Positions 8,595 to 17,953 of a stretch of DNA of 64,000 bases are shown in pieces. This DNA comes from Geminicoccus harenae. GTDB taxonomy: Bacteria > Pseudomonadota > Alphaproteobacteria > Geminicoccales > Geminicoccaceae. The stretch is from the NCBI RefSeq assembly GCF_019800005.1, contig NZ_JABGCL010000022.1, positions 36,059 through 100,058 on the forward strand. The letters run 5' to 3'. How positions within the stretch are numbered: position 1 is the first letter of the stretch; each line of letters starts with the position of its first letter. The notes below the pieces were generated by a model that searched no databases, had not been told where the DNA came from, and was given only the letters and a program-made list of their open reading frames with translations. The translations under genes and the position numbers were made by a program.

Positions 8595-10205
8595 GTGAAC
8601 CCATACGAAACAGCCTCCGCCCGCCTCTCGCCGCTGGCATCGCCGCCGACCCGGCACCAGCTCCGCCTGGCGGCCGGCGTGGCCGCGCTGCTGCTCGTGG
8701 CCCTGGCCGCGACGACCCCCTATGCGCGCCAGCCGACCGAGGGGACGGAGGCGCTCTTGCCGGCCTATGCGGCCGCGGTCTTCGTCATCGAGTTGCTCAC
8801 CTCCGCCCTGCTCATGGCGCTGTTCCATGTGCAGCGTTCCCGGGCGATGCTGCTGCTCGCGGTCGGCTATCTGTTCTCGGGCGTGATGGTGGTGCCCTGG
8901 GTGCTGGCCTTTCCCGGCGCGTTCGATGCCCTCACCGGCGGTGGCGCCACGCAGAGTACCGCGGCAATCGGGGCGATCCGGCGCCTGAGTTTCCCCCTGT
9001 TCGTCATCGCCTATGCCGTGCTGGCCGATCGCGAGCTCCCGCCGGCCGCCGCGTACCGGGCCATCCTTTTCAGCATCGCCGGGGTCGTGACGGCCGTGGC
9101 CCTGGCGGCCTGGCTGATCGTCGCGCACGACGATGTGCTGCCCAGGCTCATGATCGACGCGCGCAAGGTCAGCGGGCTGTGGCGCTTCGTGCCGGCCGCA
9201 GCGATCACGCTCTATGCCGTGGGCCTGATCGCGCTCGGCCTGCGGCGACGCTCGATGCTCGACATCTGGCTGATGGTCGTCCTGTTCACCCTGCTGATCG
9301 AGCTCGTGCTGCTCTCCTATGTCAGCGCGGGGACCAGGCTGAGCGTCGGCTGGTGGGCTGGGCGCCTCTACGGACTGGCTTCCGCGAGCCTCGTGCTGCT
9401 CGTGCTCCTGTCCGAGGCGACCACGGTCCATGCACGGCTGGCACGCTCGGTCCTGGCCGAGCGCCGCGCCCGCCAGAACCGGCTGACCGCCATGGAGGCG
9501 CTCTCGGCCTCGATTGCGCACGAGGTCAACCAGCCCCTTGCCACCATGGTGACCAACGCCTCGGCCGGGCTGCGCTGGCTGAAGCACGAGCAACCCCGGA
9601 TCGAGGAGGCGACGGCGGCACTCGGCCGGATCGTCGCGGAGGGGCATCGCGCCAGCAAGGTCGTCGCCAGCATCCGCACGATGTTCCTCAAGGGTGCCCA
9701 GGAGCGGGTGCCGCTCGATCTCAACGGCCTGATCGAAGCCGTGCTGGCCCAATGCCAGGATGAAGCCCGGCTCGGCCGCGTCTCGGTCTCGACCGGGCTG
9801 GAGCGGGATCTGCCACCGGTCATCGGCAATCCCGCGCAGCTCCGCCAGGTGGTGGCCAATCTCGTCGAGAATGCGGTCGACGCCATGCGCGGCACCGCAC
9901 GACCGCGCCTGCTGCAGGTCACCTCGCGCCGCCACGCGGTCAGCGAGGTGGTCGTTGCGGTCGCCGACAGCGGCACCGGTTTGCCGCCGGTCGACAGGGA
10001 GCGCATGTTCGAGCCATTCTTCACGACCAAACCGGACGGGATGGGGATGGGACTGATGTTCTGCCGCGCTGCGATCGAGGCCCATGGGGGGCGGCTGTGG
10101 GCGTCGGACAACACGCCGCACGGCGCCGTCTTCCAGTTCTCGCTGCCGGCCTCGGCAGCCATGCCCGAAGCAACAGGGCCCGAAGCAGGGGGGCCCGTCC
10201 GATGA
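8595..10205 (+). CDS. Membrane sensor histidine kinase with MASE4-like sensor
   Basis: About 536 residues. The first 280 contain six or seven hydrophobic helices resembling a MASE4-type integral membrane sensor; the kinase core follows, with H-box SASIAHEVNQPLATMVTNAS, N-box NLVENAVDAMRG, G1 DSGTGLPP and a glycine-rich G2 MGMGLMFCRA. The H-box and ATPase match the FixL/TodS-like group that partners FixJ-type regulators. I favour the GTG with GAGG four bases upstream over the ATG at 8583. The stop overlaps the start of the next gene (ATGA), so kinase and regulator are translationally coupled. Confidence 0.85.
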   Translation: MNPYETASARLSPLASPPTRHQLRLAAGVAALLLVALAATTPYARQPTEGTEALLPAYAAAVFVIELLTSALLMALFHVQRSRAMLLLAVGYLFSGVMVVPWVLAFPGAFDALTGGGATQSTAAIGAIRRLSFPLFVIAYAVLADRELPPAAAYRAILFSIAGVVTAVALAAWLIVAHDDVLPRLMIDARKVSGLWRFVPAAAITLYAVGLIALGLRRRSMLDIWLMVVLFTLLIELVLLSYVSAGTRLSVGWWAGRLYGLASASLVLLVLLSEATTVHARLARSVLAERRARQNRLTAMEALSASIAHEVNQPLATMVTNASAGLRWLKHEQPRIEEATAALGRIVAEGHRASKVVASIRTMFLKGAQERVPLDLNGLIEAVLAQCQDEARLGRVSVSTGLERDLPPVIGNPAQLRQVVANLVENAVDAMRGTARPRLLQVTSRRHAVSEVVVAVADSGTGLPPVDRERMFEPFFTTKPDGMGMGLMFCRAAIEAHGGRLWASDNTPHGAVFQFSLPASAAMPEATGPEAGGPVR

Positions 10206-10849
10206 GCGAGCAGGAATCCATCGTCTTCGTCGTCGATGACGACCCGGCGATGGGGGTCTCGCTCGAGAGCCTGCTCCGCTCGGTCGGTCATTCGGTCATG
10301 CTGTTCCAATCGACGCGCGCCTTTCAGCAGGCGCCGCGCCCGGACCTGCCGGCCTGCCTGGTGCTCGACGTGAGGCTGCCGGGCCAAAGCGGCCTCGAGT
10401 TCCAGCGCGAGCTTAGCCGTTCCGCCCATCCGCCGCCGATCGTCTTCATCACCGGGCATGGCGACGTGCCGATGTCGGTGGCGGCGATGAAGGCCGGCGC
10501 GGTCGATTTCCTGACCAAGCCATTCCGCGACCAGGATCTGCTGGACAGCGTGCATCGCGCCATCGAGTTCGACCGGGCCCGGCGGACCCGGGCCGCCATG
10601 CTGGCGGAACTGCGTGCGCTTGCCGCAGCGATGACGCCGCGCGAGCGCGAGATCCTCCCGCTGGTCGCGGCCGGCCAGATGAACAAGCAGATCGCACAGG
10701 CGCTCCAGCTCAGCGAGGTCACGGTCAAGGTCCACCGGGCCCAGGTGATGCAGAAGCTGCGGGCGCACTCGATCGCCGACCTCGTCCGGATCGCGGACCG
10801 GCTCGCCGCCGCCGAGCGCGCGGGTCAGGCCGAGGATACCAGGGTATAA
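10202..10849 (+). CDS. FixJ/NarL-type two-component response regulator
   Basis: A 215-residue regulator with a receiver domain (Asp-rich VVDDDPAM, phospho-acceptor Asp56 in VLDVRLPG, FLTKPF with the conserved lysine) and a LuxR-type helix-turn-helix starting MTPREREILPLVAAGQMNKQ. It overlaps the upstream kinase gene by four bases and is its clear cognate partner. The output should be phosphorylation-dependent activation of transcription; the regulon is unknown. Confidence 0.9.
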   Translation: MSEQESIVFVVDDDPAMGVSLESLLRSVGHSVMLFQSTRAFQQAPRPDLPACLVLDVRLPGQSGLEFQRELSRSAHPPPIVFITGHGDVPMSVAAMKAGAVDFLTKPFRDQDLLDSVHRAIEFDRARRTRAAMLAELRALAAAMTPREREILPLVAAGQMNKQIAQALQLSEVTVKVHRAQVMQKLRAHSIADLVRIADRLAAAERAGQAEDTRV

Positions 10850-10944
10850 TTGAGCCTACCCTGCGCCCTTGCGCATGGTCGGGACGCGCGAACCCGGCCG
10901 CGGCTCCTGATCTCGCCGGGCGCGCGGAGGCTGGGCCGGCGCGG

Positions 10945-11313
10945 ATGCGTGCAGTTCTTCCGATCGCCGTGATCGATGACGACGCCGCGGCCTGCGCTGC
11001 GATGATCGACCTCCTGGGTGCCATGGGCTTGGCGGCCATCGGCTTTGCCGGTGCGTTGGCCTTCCTGCGCTCGGGCCATGCCCGCCGCGTCCGCTGCGTG
11101 ATCACGGACATGCGCATGCCCGTCATGGGCGGCCTCGACCTTTGCCGTCACCTGGCCGCTGACGGCAACCCGGTCCCGACGATCCTGGTCACCGCCTATC
11201 CCGACGAGACCACGCGACGCCAGGCGCAGTCCCTGGGGGTGGGCGCCTATCTGGCCAAGCCGTGCGATCCGGAGGAACTGCTGCAGGCCCTCCAGTCGCT
11301 CCTGACCGACTAG
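10945..11313 (+). CDS. Single-domain response regulator (receiver only)
   Basis: A 122-residue stand-alone receiver: VIDDDAAA acidic pocket, Asp55 in VITDMRMPVMGG, and YLAKPCDPEELL with the conserved lysine. There is no output domain. It lies 95 bases after the FixJ-type gene in the same direction, so it probably belongs to the same signalling unit as a phosphate sink or second target of the membrane kinase. Confidence 0.85.
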   Translation: MRAVLPIAVIDDDAAACAAMIDLLGAMGLAAIGFAGALAFLRSGHARRVRCVITDMRMPVMGGLDLCRHLAADGNPVPTILVTAYPDETTRRQAQSLGVGAYLAKPCDPEELLQALQSLLTD

Positions 11314-11574
11314 TCCGGCCAGGAGCGATTGGGCCCAGGCACAGGCTGCACCACACCTCGGTGCAATTGTTTCGACCGTTCCGCCGCTCGTAGAACGTCT
11401 CCCCGTCGAGGAAGGTAGCGATGGATCCCGGGCCAGGCCCCGGCAGCCCCGGCTACCTCGCCTGCCGCCCATGACCGCGGCGACACGCCGAAATGGCCGA
11501 CACCGGGCAGCGCCCCGTAACGGTCCGACATGTCGACATTCGCCAAGCCAAACCATGCACCGGAGTGATCCGCC

Positions 11575-12228
11575 ATGCCGACCGCTTCCCCCGCTCCTGG
11601 CAAGGGGCTGCTCCAGCCTGCCGACCACACGCTGATCCTCATCGACTTCCAGTCGCAGATGGCGTTTGCGACCAAGTCGATCGATGCGGTCACGCTGCGC
11701 AACAACGCCGCCCTGATCTCCCAGGCAGCCGCCGGCTTCGGCGTCTCGACCATCCTGACCACGGTCGCCGCGAAGGGCTTTTCCGGGCCCATGTTCGGCG
11801 AGATCGTCGACGCCTTCCCGGGGCAGCCACTGCTCGACCGCACCTCGATGAACACCTGGGAGGACGCGGCGGTCGTCGCGCGCGTCAACGAGATCGGCAA
11901 GCCGCGCCTCGTCATGGCGGGCCTGTGGACCAGCGTCTGCATCGTCGGCCCGGCGCTCTCGGCCCTGGACCAGGGCTTCGAGGTCTATGTCGTCGCCGAT
12001 GCCTGCGGCGACGTCACGGACGAGGCCCATGAGCGCGCCATGGAGCGCATGATCCAGGCCGGTGCTAGGCCGATGACCGCCCTGCAGTACCTGCTGGAGC
12101 TGCAGCGCGACTGGGCCCGCGCGGAGACCTACGGCCTCACCACCGGCATCGCCCGCGAGCTCGGCGGCGCCTACGGGCTCGGCATCACCTACGCCAAGAC
12201 GATGTTCGGGGCGCAGGAAGGCCATTGA
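11575..12228 (+). CDS. Isochorismatase-family cysteine hydrolase (YcaC-like)
   Basis: A 217-residue cysteine hydrolase. Asp24 in ILIDFQSQM and Cys122 in GLWTSVCIVGPAL are the catalytic acid and nucleophile. The long C-terminal region after residue 160 and the MAFATKSID segment resemble YcaC-type hydrolases of unknown substrate rather than true isochorismatases. It is followed 52 bases later by a XapX-like protein and an amidohydrolase, suggesting joint action on an amide or nitrogen-containing compound. This is an inference from order only. Confidence 0.8.
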   Translation: MPTASPAPGKGLLQPADHTLILIDFQSQMAFATKSIDAVTLRNNAALISQAAAGFGVSTILTTVAAKGFSGPMFGEIVDAFPGQPLLDRTSMNTWEDAAVVARVNEIGKPRLVMAGLWTSVCIVGPALSALDQGFEVYVVADACGDVTDEAHERAMERMIQAGARPMTALQYLLELQRDWARAETYGLTTGIARELGGAYGLGITYAKTMFGAQEGH

Positions 12229-12280
12229 GGCACGCGACCGGCGGGCTGGCCCGCCGGTGACGGGATATTCGGGGGGCGAG

Positions 12281-12574
12281 ATGAAGATCTATGTGCTGGC
12301 CCTGGCTGTGGGCCTGCTCGTCGGCGTGATCTACAGCCTGCTCAACGTGCGCTCGCCGGCACCACCGGTGGTGGCGCTGATCGGCCTGCTGGGCATCCTC
12401 GCCGGCGAGCAGATCGTGCCCATCGCCAAGCGTGTCGTCGCCGGCGAACGGCTCGACCTGGGCTGGCTCAGGAGCGAGTGCGGCGAGCATGTCTTCGGCG
12501 CGCTGCCCGCCCGAGCGCCGGCCCAGGGCAAGGCCGGGACGTACAGCAGCGACGCGGAAAGGTTCCGGTCATGA
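12281..12574 (+). CDS. XapX-domain (DUF1427-like) small membrane protein
   Basis: A 97-residue protein with two hydrophobic segments (about 4-20 and 31-45) and the pattern NVRSPAPPVVALIGLLGILA, typical of the XapX domain. XapX proteins are often encoded beside isochorismatase-like and amidohydrolase genes, as here; their role is unknown. The start is the ATG after a GGGG-rich stretch; its stop overlaps the amidohydrolase start (ATGA), showing translational coupling. The C-terminal 45 residues are hydrophilic. Confidence 0.75.
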   Translation: MKIYVLALAVGLLVGVIYSLLNVRSPAPPVVALIGLLGILAGEQIVPIAKRVVAGERLDLGWLRSECGEHVFGALPARAPAQGKAGTYSSDAERFRS

Positions 12575-14538
12575 ACCCCACCCGCAGGCAGACCGCCATC
12601 GGCGCTGCCGCCAGCACCATCTCGGCCCTGCTGGGCCTTGCCCCCGCAACTCGACCATCCGCCTCGGAAGCCAGCACCATGCCTGCCGACCTCATCCTGG
12701 TGAACGGGCGTTTCACCACGCTCGACCGGAGCAACCCGGACCCGCAGGCCGTGGCGATCGGGGCCGAGCGCTTCATCGGCGTCGGCGCCGAAGCGGACAT
12801 GCGCAGCCTGGCCGGCCCGTCCACCCGGATCGTCGATCTGGGTGGCCGCCGCGTCGTGCCGGGGCTGATCGACAGCCACATGCACATCATCCGCGGCGGC
12901 CTGAACTACAACATGGAGCTGCGCTGGGACGGGGTGCGCTCGCTGGGCCAGGCCATGGAGATGCTGCGCAAGCAGGTGGCCGTGACGCCACCGCCGCAAT
13001 GGGTGCGCGTCATCGGCGGCTTCACCGAGCACCAGTTCGCTGAAAAGCGCCTGCCGACGCTGGACGAGATCAATGCGATCGCACCGGACACGCCGGTCTT
13101 CATCCTGCATCTCTACGACCGCGCCCTGCTGAACGGCGCGGCCCTGCGGGTGGTCGGCTATGACAAGGACACGCCCGACCCGCCGGGCGGCGAGATCCAG
13201 CGCGATGCCGCGGGCAATCCTACCGGGCTGCTCCTGGCCAGGCCCAACGCCACCATCCTCTATGCGACGCTGGCCAAGGGGCCGAAGCTGCCCCCGGAAT
13301 ACCAGCTCAACTCGACGCGGCATTTCATGCGCGAGATGAACCGGCTGGGCGTCACCACGGTGATCGATGCCGGCGGAGGGTTCCAGAACTATCCGGACGA
13401 CTATGCCATCGTCGAGAAGCTGCATGCGGATGGCGAGCTGACCCTGCGCATCGCCTACAACCTCTTCACCCAGAAGCCGCAGCAGGAGCTGGCGGATTTC
13501 GCGAGCTGGTCGCAGCAGGTGAAGCCCGGCCAGGGCGACGATCTCTACCGCCATAACGGTGCCGGCGAGATGCTGGTCTACAGTGCTGCCGATTTTGAGG
13601 ACTTTCGGGCCGAGCGCCCGGAGATGCCCCCTTCGATGGAGGGCGATCTCGAGCCGGTGGTGCGGCTGCTCGCGCAGAACCGCTGGCCGTGGCGCCTCCA
13701 TGCCACCTATGACGAGACGATCACCCGGGCGCTCGACGTGTTCGAGAAGGTCGACCGTGACGTGCCCCTCGAGGGCCTGCATTGGTTCTTCGACCACTGC
13801 GAGACGATCAGCGACCGCAATATCGACCGCATCGCGGCGCTCGGCGGCGGCATCGCCGTGCAGCACCGGATGATGTTCCAGGGCGAGGATTTCGTCGCAC
13901 GCTACGGTGCCGAGGCCGCCCAGCGGACACCGCCCGTGGCGCGCATGCTGGCGGCGGGCGTGCCGGTCGGTGCCGGCACGGACGCCACCAGGGTCGCCAG
14001 CTACAATCCCTGGGTCTCGCTCGCCTGGCTCGTCACCGGCCGGACGCTGGGCGGCCTGCAGCTCTACCCGGAGCGCAACCTGCTCGACCGCGAAAGCGCG
14101 CTCCGGCTTTGGACCGAAGCCAATACCTGGTTTTCGACCGAGGAGGGCAAGAAGGGCCAGATCAGGCCGGGGCAGCTCGCCGACCTGGCGGTTCTCGACC
14201 GCGACTACCTGACCGTGCCGGAGGACGACATCCAGGACATCGAGAGCGTGCTGACCCTGCTGGGCGGCAAGCCGGTGCACGGCAGCGGCGCGTATGAGGG
14301 GCTGGCCCCGCCGCTGCCACCGGCCATGCCGGACTGGTCCCCGGTCAGGCGCTTTGGCGGCTACCAGAGGCGAGCGGCCCTGGTCGATCGCGACCAGACG
14401 TTCGCCGCCGCCTGCGGCTGCACTAACGCCTGCGGTGTCCATGGCCATGCCCATGCCAGGGCGCTCGCCGTAGCAGTGCCCGCGCGCGACGAAGCCGCCT
14501 TCTGGGGCGTGCTCGGCTGTTCCTGCTGGGCCGTCTGA
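12571..14538 (+). CDS. Exported YtcJ-type amidohydrolase
   Basis: A 655-residue amidohydrolase-superfamily protein. VPGLIDSHMHIIRGG gives the HxH metal site, a second histidine group occurs in HWFFDHCE, and AGTDATRVASYNPW carries the late catalytic aspartate. The N-terminus has a twin-arginine-like NPTRRQTAIGAAAS followed by a hydrophobic stretch, so Tat export is plausible. The C-terminus is rich in Cys and His (CGCTNACGVHGHAHA, then GVLGCSCWAV) and could bind extra metal. It is coupled to the XapX gene and downstream of the isochorismatase-like hydrolase. The substrate is unknown. Confidence 0.85.
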   Translation: MNPTRRQTAIGAAASTISALLGLAPATRPSASEASTMPADLILVNGRFTTLDRSNPDPQAVAIGAERFIGVGAEADMRSLAGPSTRIVDLGGRRVVPGLIDSHMHIIRGGLNYNMELRWDGVRSLGQAMEMLRKQVAVTPPPQWVRVIGGFTEHQFAEKRLPTLDEINAIAPDTPVFILHLYDRALLNGAALRVVGYDKDTPDPPGGEIQRDAAGNPTGLLLARPNATILYATLAKGPKLPPEYQLNSTRHFMREMNRLGVTTVIDAGGGFQNYPDDYAIVEKLHADGELTLRIAYNLFTQKPQQELADFASWSQQVKPGQGDDLYRHNGAGEMLVYSAADFEDFRAERPEMPPSMEGDLEPVVRLLAQNRWPWRLHATYDETITRALDVFEKVDRDVPLEGLHWFFDHCETISDRNIDRIAALGGGIAVQHRMMFQGEDFVARYGAEAAQRTPPVARMLAAGVPVGAGTDATRVASYNPWVSLAWLVTGRTLGGLQLYPERNLLDRESALRLWTEANTWFSTEEGKKGQIRPGQLADLAVLDRDYLTVPEDDIQDIESVLTLLGGKPVHGSGAYEGLAPPLPPAMPDWSPVRRFGGYQRRAALVDRDQTFAAACGCTNACGVHGHAHARALAVAVPARDEAAFWGVLGCSCWAV

Positions 14539-14567
14539 CTACAAGCGATAAACCGGGGATGCGCGTC

Positions 14568-15014
14568 ATGCCAAGCTCGCCGACCTCCGCCATCCAGCCG
14601 GCCGTCCAGAACCTGCTCGACCGGTCCTGGCTGGCCCTCGTTGCCAGGGTCGCGGTGGCATTGCCCTTCCTGCTCAGCGGCATCGCCAAGCTCGTGGATT
14701 TCGGCGGTGCCACGGCCGAGATCCGTGGCCTGACCGGGCTGGAGCCAGCAGCACTCTTCGCCCTGCTGGTCATCGTGACCCAGCTCGGCGGCTCGGCCCT
14801 GCTGATCGCAGGGGGGTGCTATGCCTGGGTCGGTGCGGCCGGGCTCGCGGGATTCACGGCGATGGCGACGCTGCTCGCCCATGCCTTCTGGCTGAAGCCG
14901 GCGGCCGAGCGCTTCCTGCACCAGAACATCTTCTTCGAGCATGTCTCGATCATCGGCGGCCTCGCTCTGCTGGCCATCCTGTCCAGCCGTTCCAGCCGGG
15001 GTGCGGGTCTGTGA
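14568..15014 (+). CDS. DoxX-family membrane protein
   Basis: About 148 residues with four predicted membrane helices and the DoxX pattern: RVAVALPFLLSGIAKL near the start, a central GGSALLIAGG and FFEHVSIIGGLALLA near the end. DoxX proteins are quinone- or redox-associated membrane proteins of varied function. I chose the ATG ten bases after GGGG; another ATG lies three codons earlier. The stop overlaps the GTG of the MFS gene, so both are made together. Confidence 0.8.
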   Translation: MPSSPTSAIQPAVQNLLDRSWLALVARVAVALPFLLSGIAKLVDFGGATAEIRGLTGLEPAALFALLVIVTQLGGSALLIAGGCYAWVGAAGLAGFTAMATLLAHAFWLKPAAERFLHQNIFFEHVSIIGGLALLAILSSRSSRGAGL

Positions 15015-16624
15015 CGGCGGGGGCAACGGGCGCCGGCGGCAAGACGCTTCCATCATCGGCATTCGCGCCGTTGCGGCAGCCGGTCTTCGCCGTGCTGTGG
15101 GCAGCCACGATCCTCGGCAATGTCGGCACCTTCATGCGCGACGTCGCCAGCGCCTGGCTGGTGACCGACCTGTCCGGCTCGCCCGCGGCCGTGGCGATGA
15201 TCCAGGTCGCCGGCACCCTGCCGATCTTCCTGATGGCGATACCGGCCGGCGTGCTCTCCGACATCGTCGATCGCCGCAGGCTCCTGATCGGCGTCCAGGT
15301 CATGCTCGGCCTGATCAGTGCCACCCTGCTCTCGCTGGCGCTGGCCAACCGGCTGACCGTCGAGATCCTGGTCGGGCTGACCTTTCTGGGCGGGATCGGC
15401 GCGGCGCTGATGGGGCCGGCTTGGCAGGCGATCGTGCCCGAGCTCGTGCCGCGGCCGGAGCTGCGCAACGCGGTGGCGCTCAACTCGCTGGGCTTCAACA
15501 TCGCCCGCTCGATCGGCCCGGCGCTGGGCGGCGTGCTGCTCGTGGCCTTCGGGGCGGCCGCGACCTATGGCGCGGATCTGTTGAGCTATGTCGTGGTCAT
15601 CGCCGCCCTGCTCTGGTGGCGCCGCCCGGCCGGGGCCGACGACGCGCTGCACGAGCGCTTCGGCGGTGCCTTCCGGGCGGGGCTGCGCTACGCCCGCGCC
15701 AGCCGCGAGCTGCACCGGGTGCTGCTGCGCGCCGTCCTGTTCTTCATCTGCGCCAGCGCGATCTGGGCGCTCCTGCCGCTGGTGGCGCGTCGTCTGCTCG
15801 AAGGCGGTGCCGGCTTCTACGGCCTGCTGCTGGGTGCGGTCGGCGCCGGGGCGATCGTCGGTGCCGCGGTGCTGCCGCGGATCCGGGCGCGCACCGACGC
15901 GGATGGGATCATGCTGGGCGCCACGCTGATCACCGCGGCGGTCAGCGGGGCACTGGCGGCGGCACCGCCGCAATGGCTGGCCGTCCTGCTGCTGCTGGTC
16001 CTGGGTGGCGCCTGGATCGCGGCGCTGACCACGCTGAACGGCACGATCCAGGCCATCCTGCCGGACTGGGTGCGCGGCCGCGGGCTGGCGATCTACCTGA
16101 CGGTGTTCAGCGGCGCCTCGGCCGCCGGCAGCCTGCTCTGGGGCCTGGTGGCGGAAGCGGTGGGCCTCCAGGCCACCCTGGTGGCGGCGGCCGCGGCCCT
16201 GGTCGTCGTCGCCTTCACCGTCCGGCGCCTGGAGCTGCCGATGGGCGAGGCCGACCTGACACCCTCGTCGCATTGGCCCGAGCCGGCCATCGCCTGGCCG
16301 GTCGAGCATGATCGCGGCCCGGTCACGGTCACGATCGAGTACCGCATCGCCCGCCAGAATCGCGCGGGCTTCCTGGCTGCCATGAGCCGGCTGGCATCCG
16401 AGCGGCGTCGCGACGGCGCCTTTGCCTGGGGGGTGAGCGAGGATGCCGCCGAACCGGAGCGCATCGTCGAGTGGTTCATGGTTGAATCCTGGGCCGAGCA
16501 TCTGCGCCAGCACGCGCGGGTCTCGCGGGCCGACGCGGACATCCAGGCCGAGGTGGCGCAGTTCCATGCCGGGCCGCACCCCCCGGTCGTCACCCATCTG
16601 CTCGGGCTGCACAGCCAGCCATGA
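15011..16624 (+). CDS. MFS exporter fused to a C-terminal monooxygenase-like (ABM-like) domain
   Basis: A 537-residue protein: residues 1-415 form an EntS/MFS_3-type major-facilitator permease with about 11-12 helices (VPELVPRPELRNAVALNSL is characteristic), and residues 430-535 form a soluble ferredoxin-like domain starting VTVTIEYRIARQNRAGFL, resembling antibiotic-biosynthesis-monooxygenase domains. This domain combination recurs in bacterial exporters. The GTG start overlaps the DoxX stop. Likely cargo is a small hydrophobic or toxic compound; neither substrate nor a catalytic role for the C-terminal domain can be shown. Confidence 0.8.
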   Translation: MTAGATGAGGKTLPSSAFAPLRQPVFAVLWAATILGNVGTFMRDVASAWLVTDLSGSPAAVAMIQVAGTLPIFLMAIPAGVLSDIVDRRRLLIGVQVMLGLISATLLSLALANRLTVEILVGLTFLGGIGAALMGPAWQAIVPELVPRPELRNAVALNSLGFNIARSIGPALGGVLLVAFGAAATYGADLLSYVVVIAALLWWRRPAGADDALHERFGGAFRAGLRYARASRELHRVLLRAVLFFICASAIWALLPLVARRLLEGGAGFYGLLLGAVGAGAIVGAAVLPRIRARTDADGIMLGATLITAAVSGALAAAPPQWLAVLLLLVLGGAWIAALTTLNGTIQAILPDWVRGRGLAIYLTVFSGASAAGSLLWGLVAEAVGLQATLVAAAAALVVVAFTVRRLELPMGEADLTPSSHWPEPAIAWPVEHDRGPVTVTIEYRIARQNRAGFLAAMSRLASERRRDGAFAWGVSEDAAEPERIVEWFMVESWAEHLRQHARVSRADADIQAEVAQFHAGPHPPVVTHLLGLHSQP

Positions 16625-16630
16625 TGCCAC

Positions 16631-17104
16631 TTAAGCGGGAGCGGTGCGGTCGGCCGGCAGGACCACGGTGAAACCGACCTCGACGAGCTGCCCACGCAGG
16701 GCCAAGCGCGGGGTCTCCACGATCGTGCTAGCACAGGCCGGGCGGTCCGTGCCGTAGGCTGCCTTGCGTACCGCGCCGACAACCGCGAAGGCGGCGTCCA
16801 TGTCCGTCACGAACACCGTTTCCTCGACGACGTGGTCGAGCGTGGCGCCGAACCCTGCCAGCAGCTTCGCCGCATTCGCGTAGCTCGTGCGCATCTGGAG
16901 CTCCATGTTCGATGCGTCCAGGATCCTGCCCGTCGCATCGAGCGGTGCGGCGCCGACGAGCCGGCCTGTCTCGTCATGGCTGAGCTGGCCGGATACATAG
17001 ATCGTCTGGCCGACCCGGACCGCCTGCGCGTAGCCGTACGCCTCCTCCCAGGGAACGCCGTGATAGGCCAGCTTCTTGTCCAGAAGTCCCGCTGCCTTTG
17101 TCAT
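16631..17104 (-). CDS. RidA/YjgF-family protein
   Basis: A 157-residue protein of the RidA superfamily: GYAQAVRVGQTIYVSGQLS at the N-terminal half, ETVFVTDMDAAFAVVGAVR in the middle and RPACASTIVETPRLALRGQL containing the arginine that contacts imine intermediates. It is longer than classical RidA (about 130), mainly from N- and C-terminal additions. Members hydrolyse reactive enamines/imines or act in amine catabolism. It is convergent with the MFS gene, six bases apart; the assignment to a specific subfamily is open. Confidence 0.85.
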   Translation of the reverse strand: MTKAAGLLDKKLAYHGVPWEEAYGYAQAVRVGQTIYVSGQLSHDETGRLVGAAPLDATGRILDASNMELQMRTSYANAAKLLAGFGATLDHVVEETVFVTDMDAAFAVVGAVRKAAYGTDRPACASTIVETPRLALRGQLVEVGFTVVLPADRTAPA

Positions 17105-17269
17105 CTGCCTCTCTCCTCGCCTGACGACCCGCGGTAACGCACAGGCTCGGATAGGTGCAATGATACTTAGGTTTGCTGCGATCTGACCTTACAGCTAGAA
17201 ACCATTGACTTGAGGCGACCAGGAGAAGCCGGGGAACAGGCCCAGGGCTATTGATCGGCTGGACGGGGC

Positions 17270-17686
17270 CTACCGGTCGACCACCACATGCCGTGTCTGC
17301 TGCCGCTCGCCCAGATAGCCGCCCAGCAGGGCGGCCAGGAACGGCAGCAGGCCGGCGGTCAGCAGGTTGCCCAGAGTGAAGGCGCCGCTCAGCAGCAGGC
17401 CGATCAGCACGGCGATCGCCGCGGAGATGCCGGGCTCGAGGATCGTCCGCCCGGGCGACTTGCGGCCCACGATGTAGCCGCCGATGGCAAAGCTGGCGAT
17501 GCCAATCAGGGCACCCAGGAGGAGACGCCCGCCGCCCAGGGCCTCTGCTGCATCCTGCGGGTCGGCGGTGGTCGGGGGCAGGCTGTCGCCCATCAGCGCC
17601 ACCAGGATCAGGCTCGCCAGGATGTTCAGCCCGAACATGATCGCCACGCCGATCCCGATCCAGCGCCAGTCGAGATTGCCGAACAT
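17270..17686 (-). CDS. Small integral membrane protein of unknown function
   Basis: A 138-residue protein with an N-terminal helix (about 9-32), and hydrophobic segments at about 55-72, 86-104 and 107-123, separated by short loops, so probably four membrane helices. LLLGALIGIASFAIGGYIVGRK shows small-residue packing. AAGGG lies upstream of the ATG. It resembles uncharacterised DUF-type membrane proteins, and I cannot assign a function. It is divergent from the SWIB gene. Confidence 0.65.
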   Translation of the reverse strand: MFGNLDWRWIGIGVAIMFGLNILASLILVALMGDSLPPTTADPQDAAEALGGGRLLLGALIGIASFAIGGYIVGRKSPGRTILEPGISAAIAVLIGLLLSGAFTLGNLLTAGLLPFLAALLGGYLGERQQTRHVVVDR

Positions 17687-17953
17687 GGTGGTGGCCCTTC
17701 ATGCTTTTTAGTGGACGTCCTTCGGGATGCAGCACGGCATCCCCCGCTCCACCAAAGCAGCGCCGGAGCCTCCCTTGCGTTCCCTCGCCTGCCTCCCGTG
17801 CAACAGGGGCCATCCCGCGCAACAGGGGGTGAGGAACCTGCGGCTCGTGACGTATTTTCCTCGTGTAGCGGCCTCTTCTCCTGGCAGGACAGTGCCGGTG
17901 CCGGAAGAGCGGGCTTCGCGGGCGCCGGAGCCGAGCCAAGAAGGACGACAGCC

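Noticed and set aside
8355..10121. A 588-codon minus-strand frame
   Set aside because: Opposite the histidine kinase and its H, N and G boxes; composition is typical of a shadow frame.
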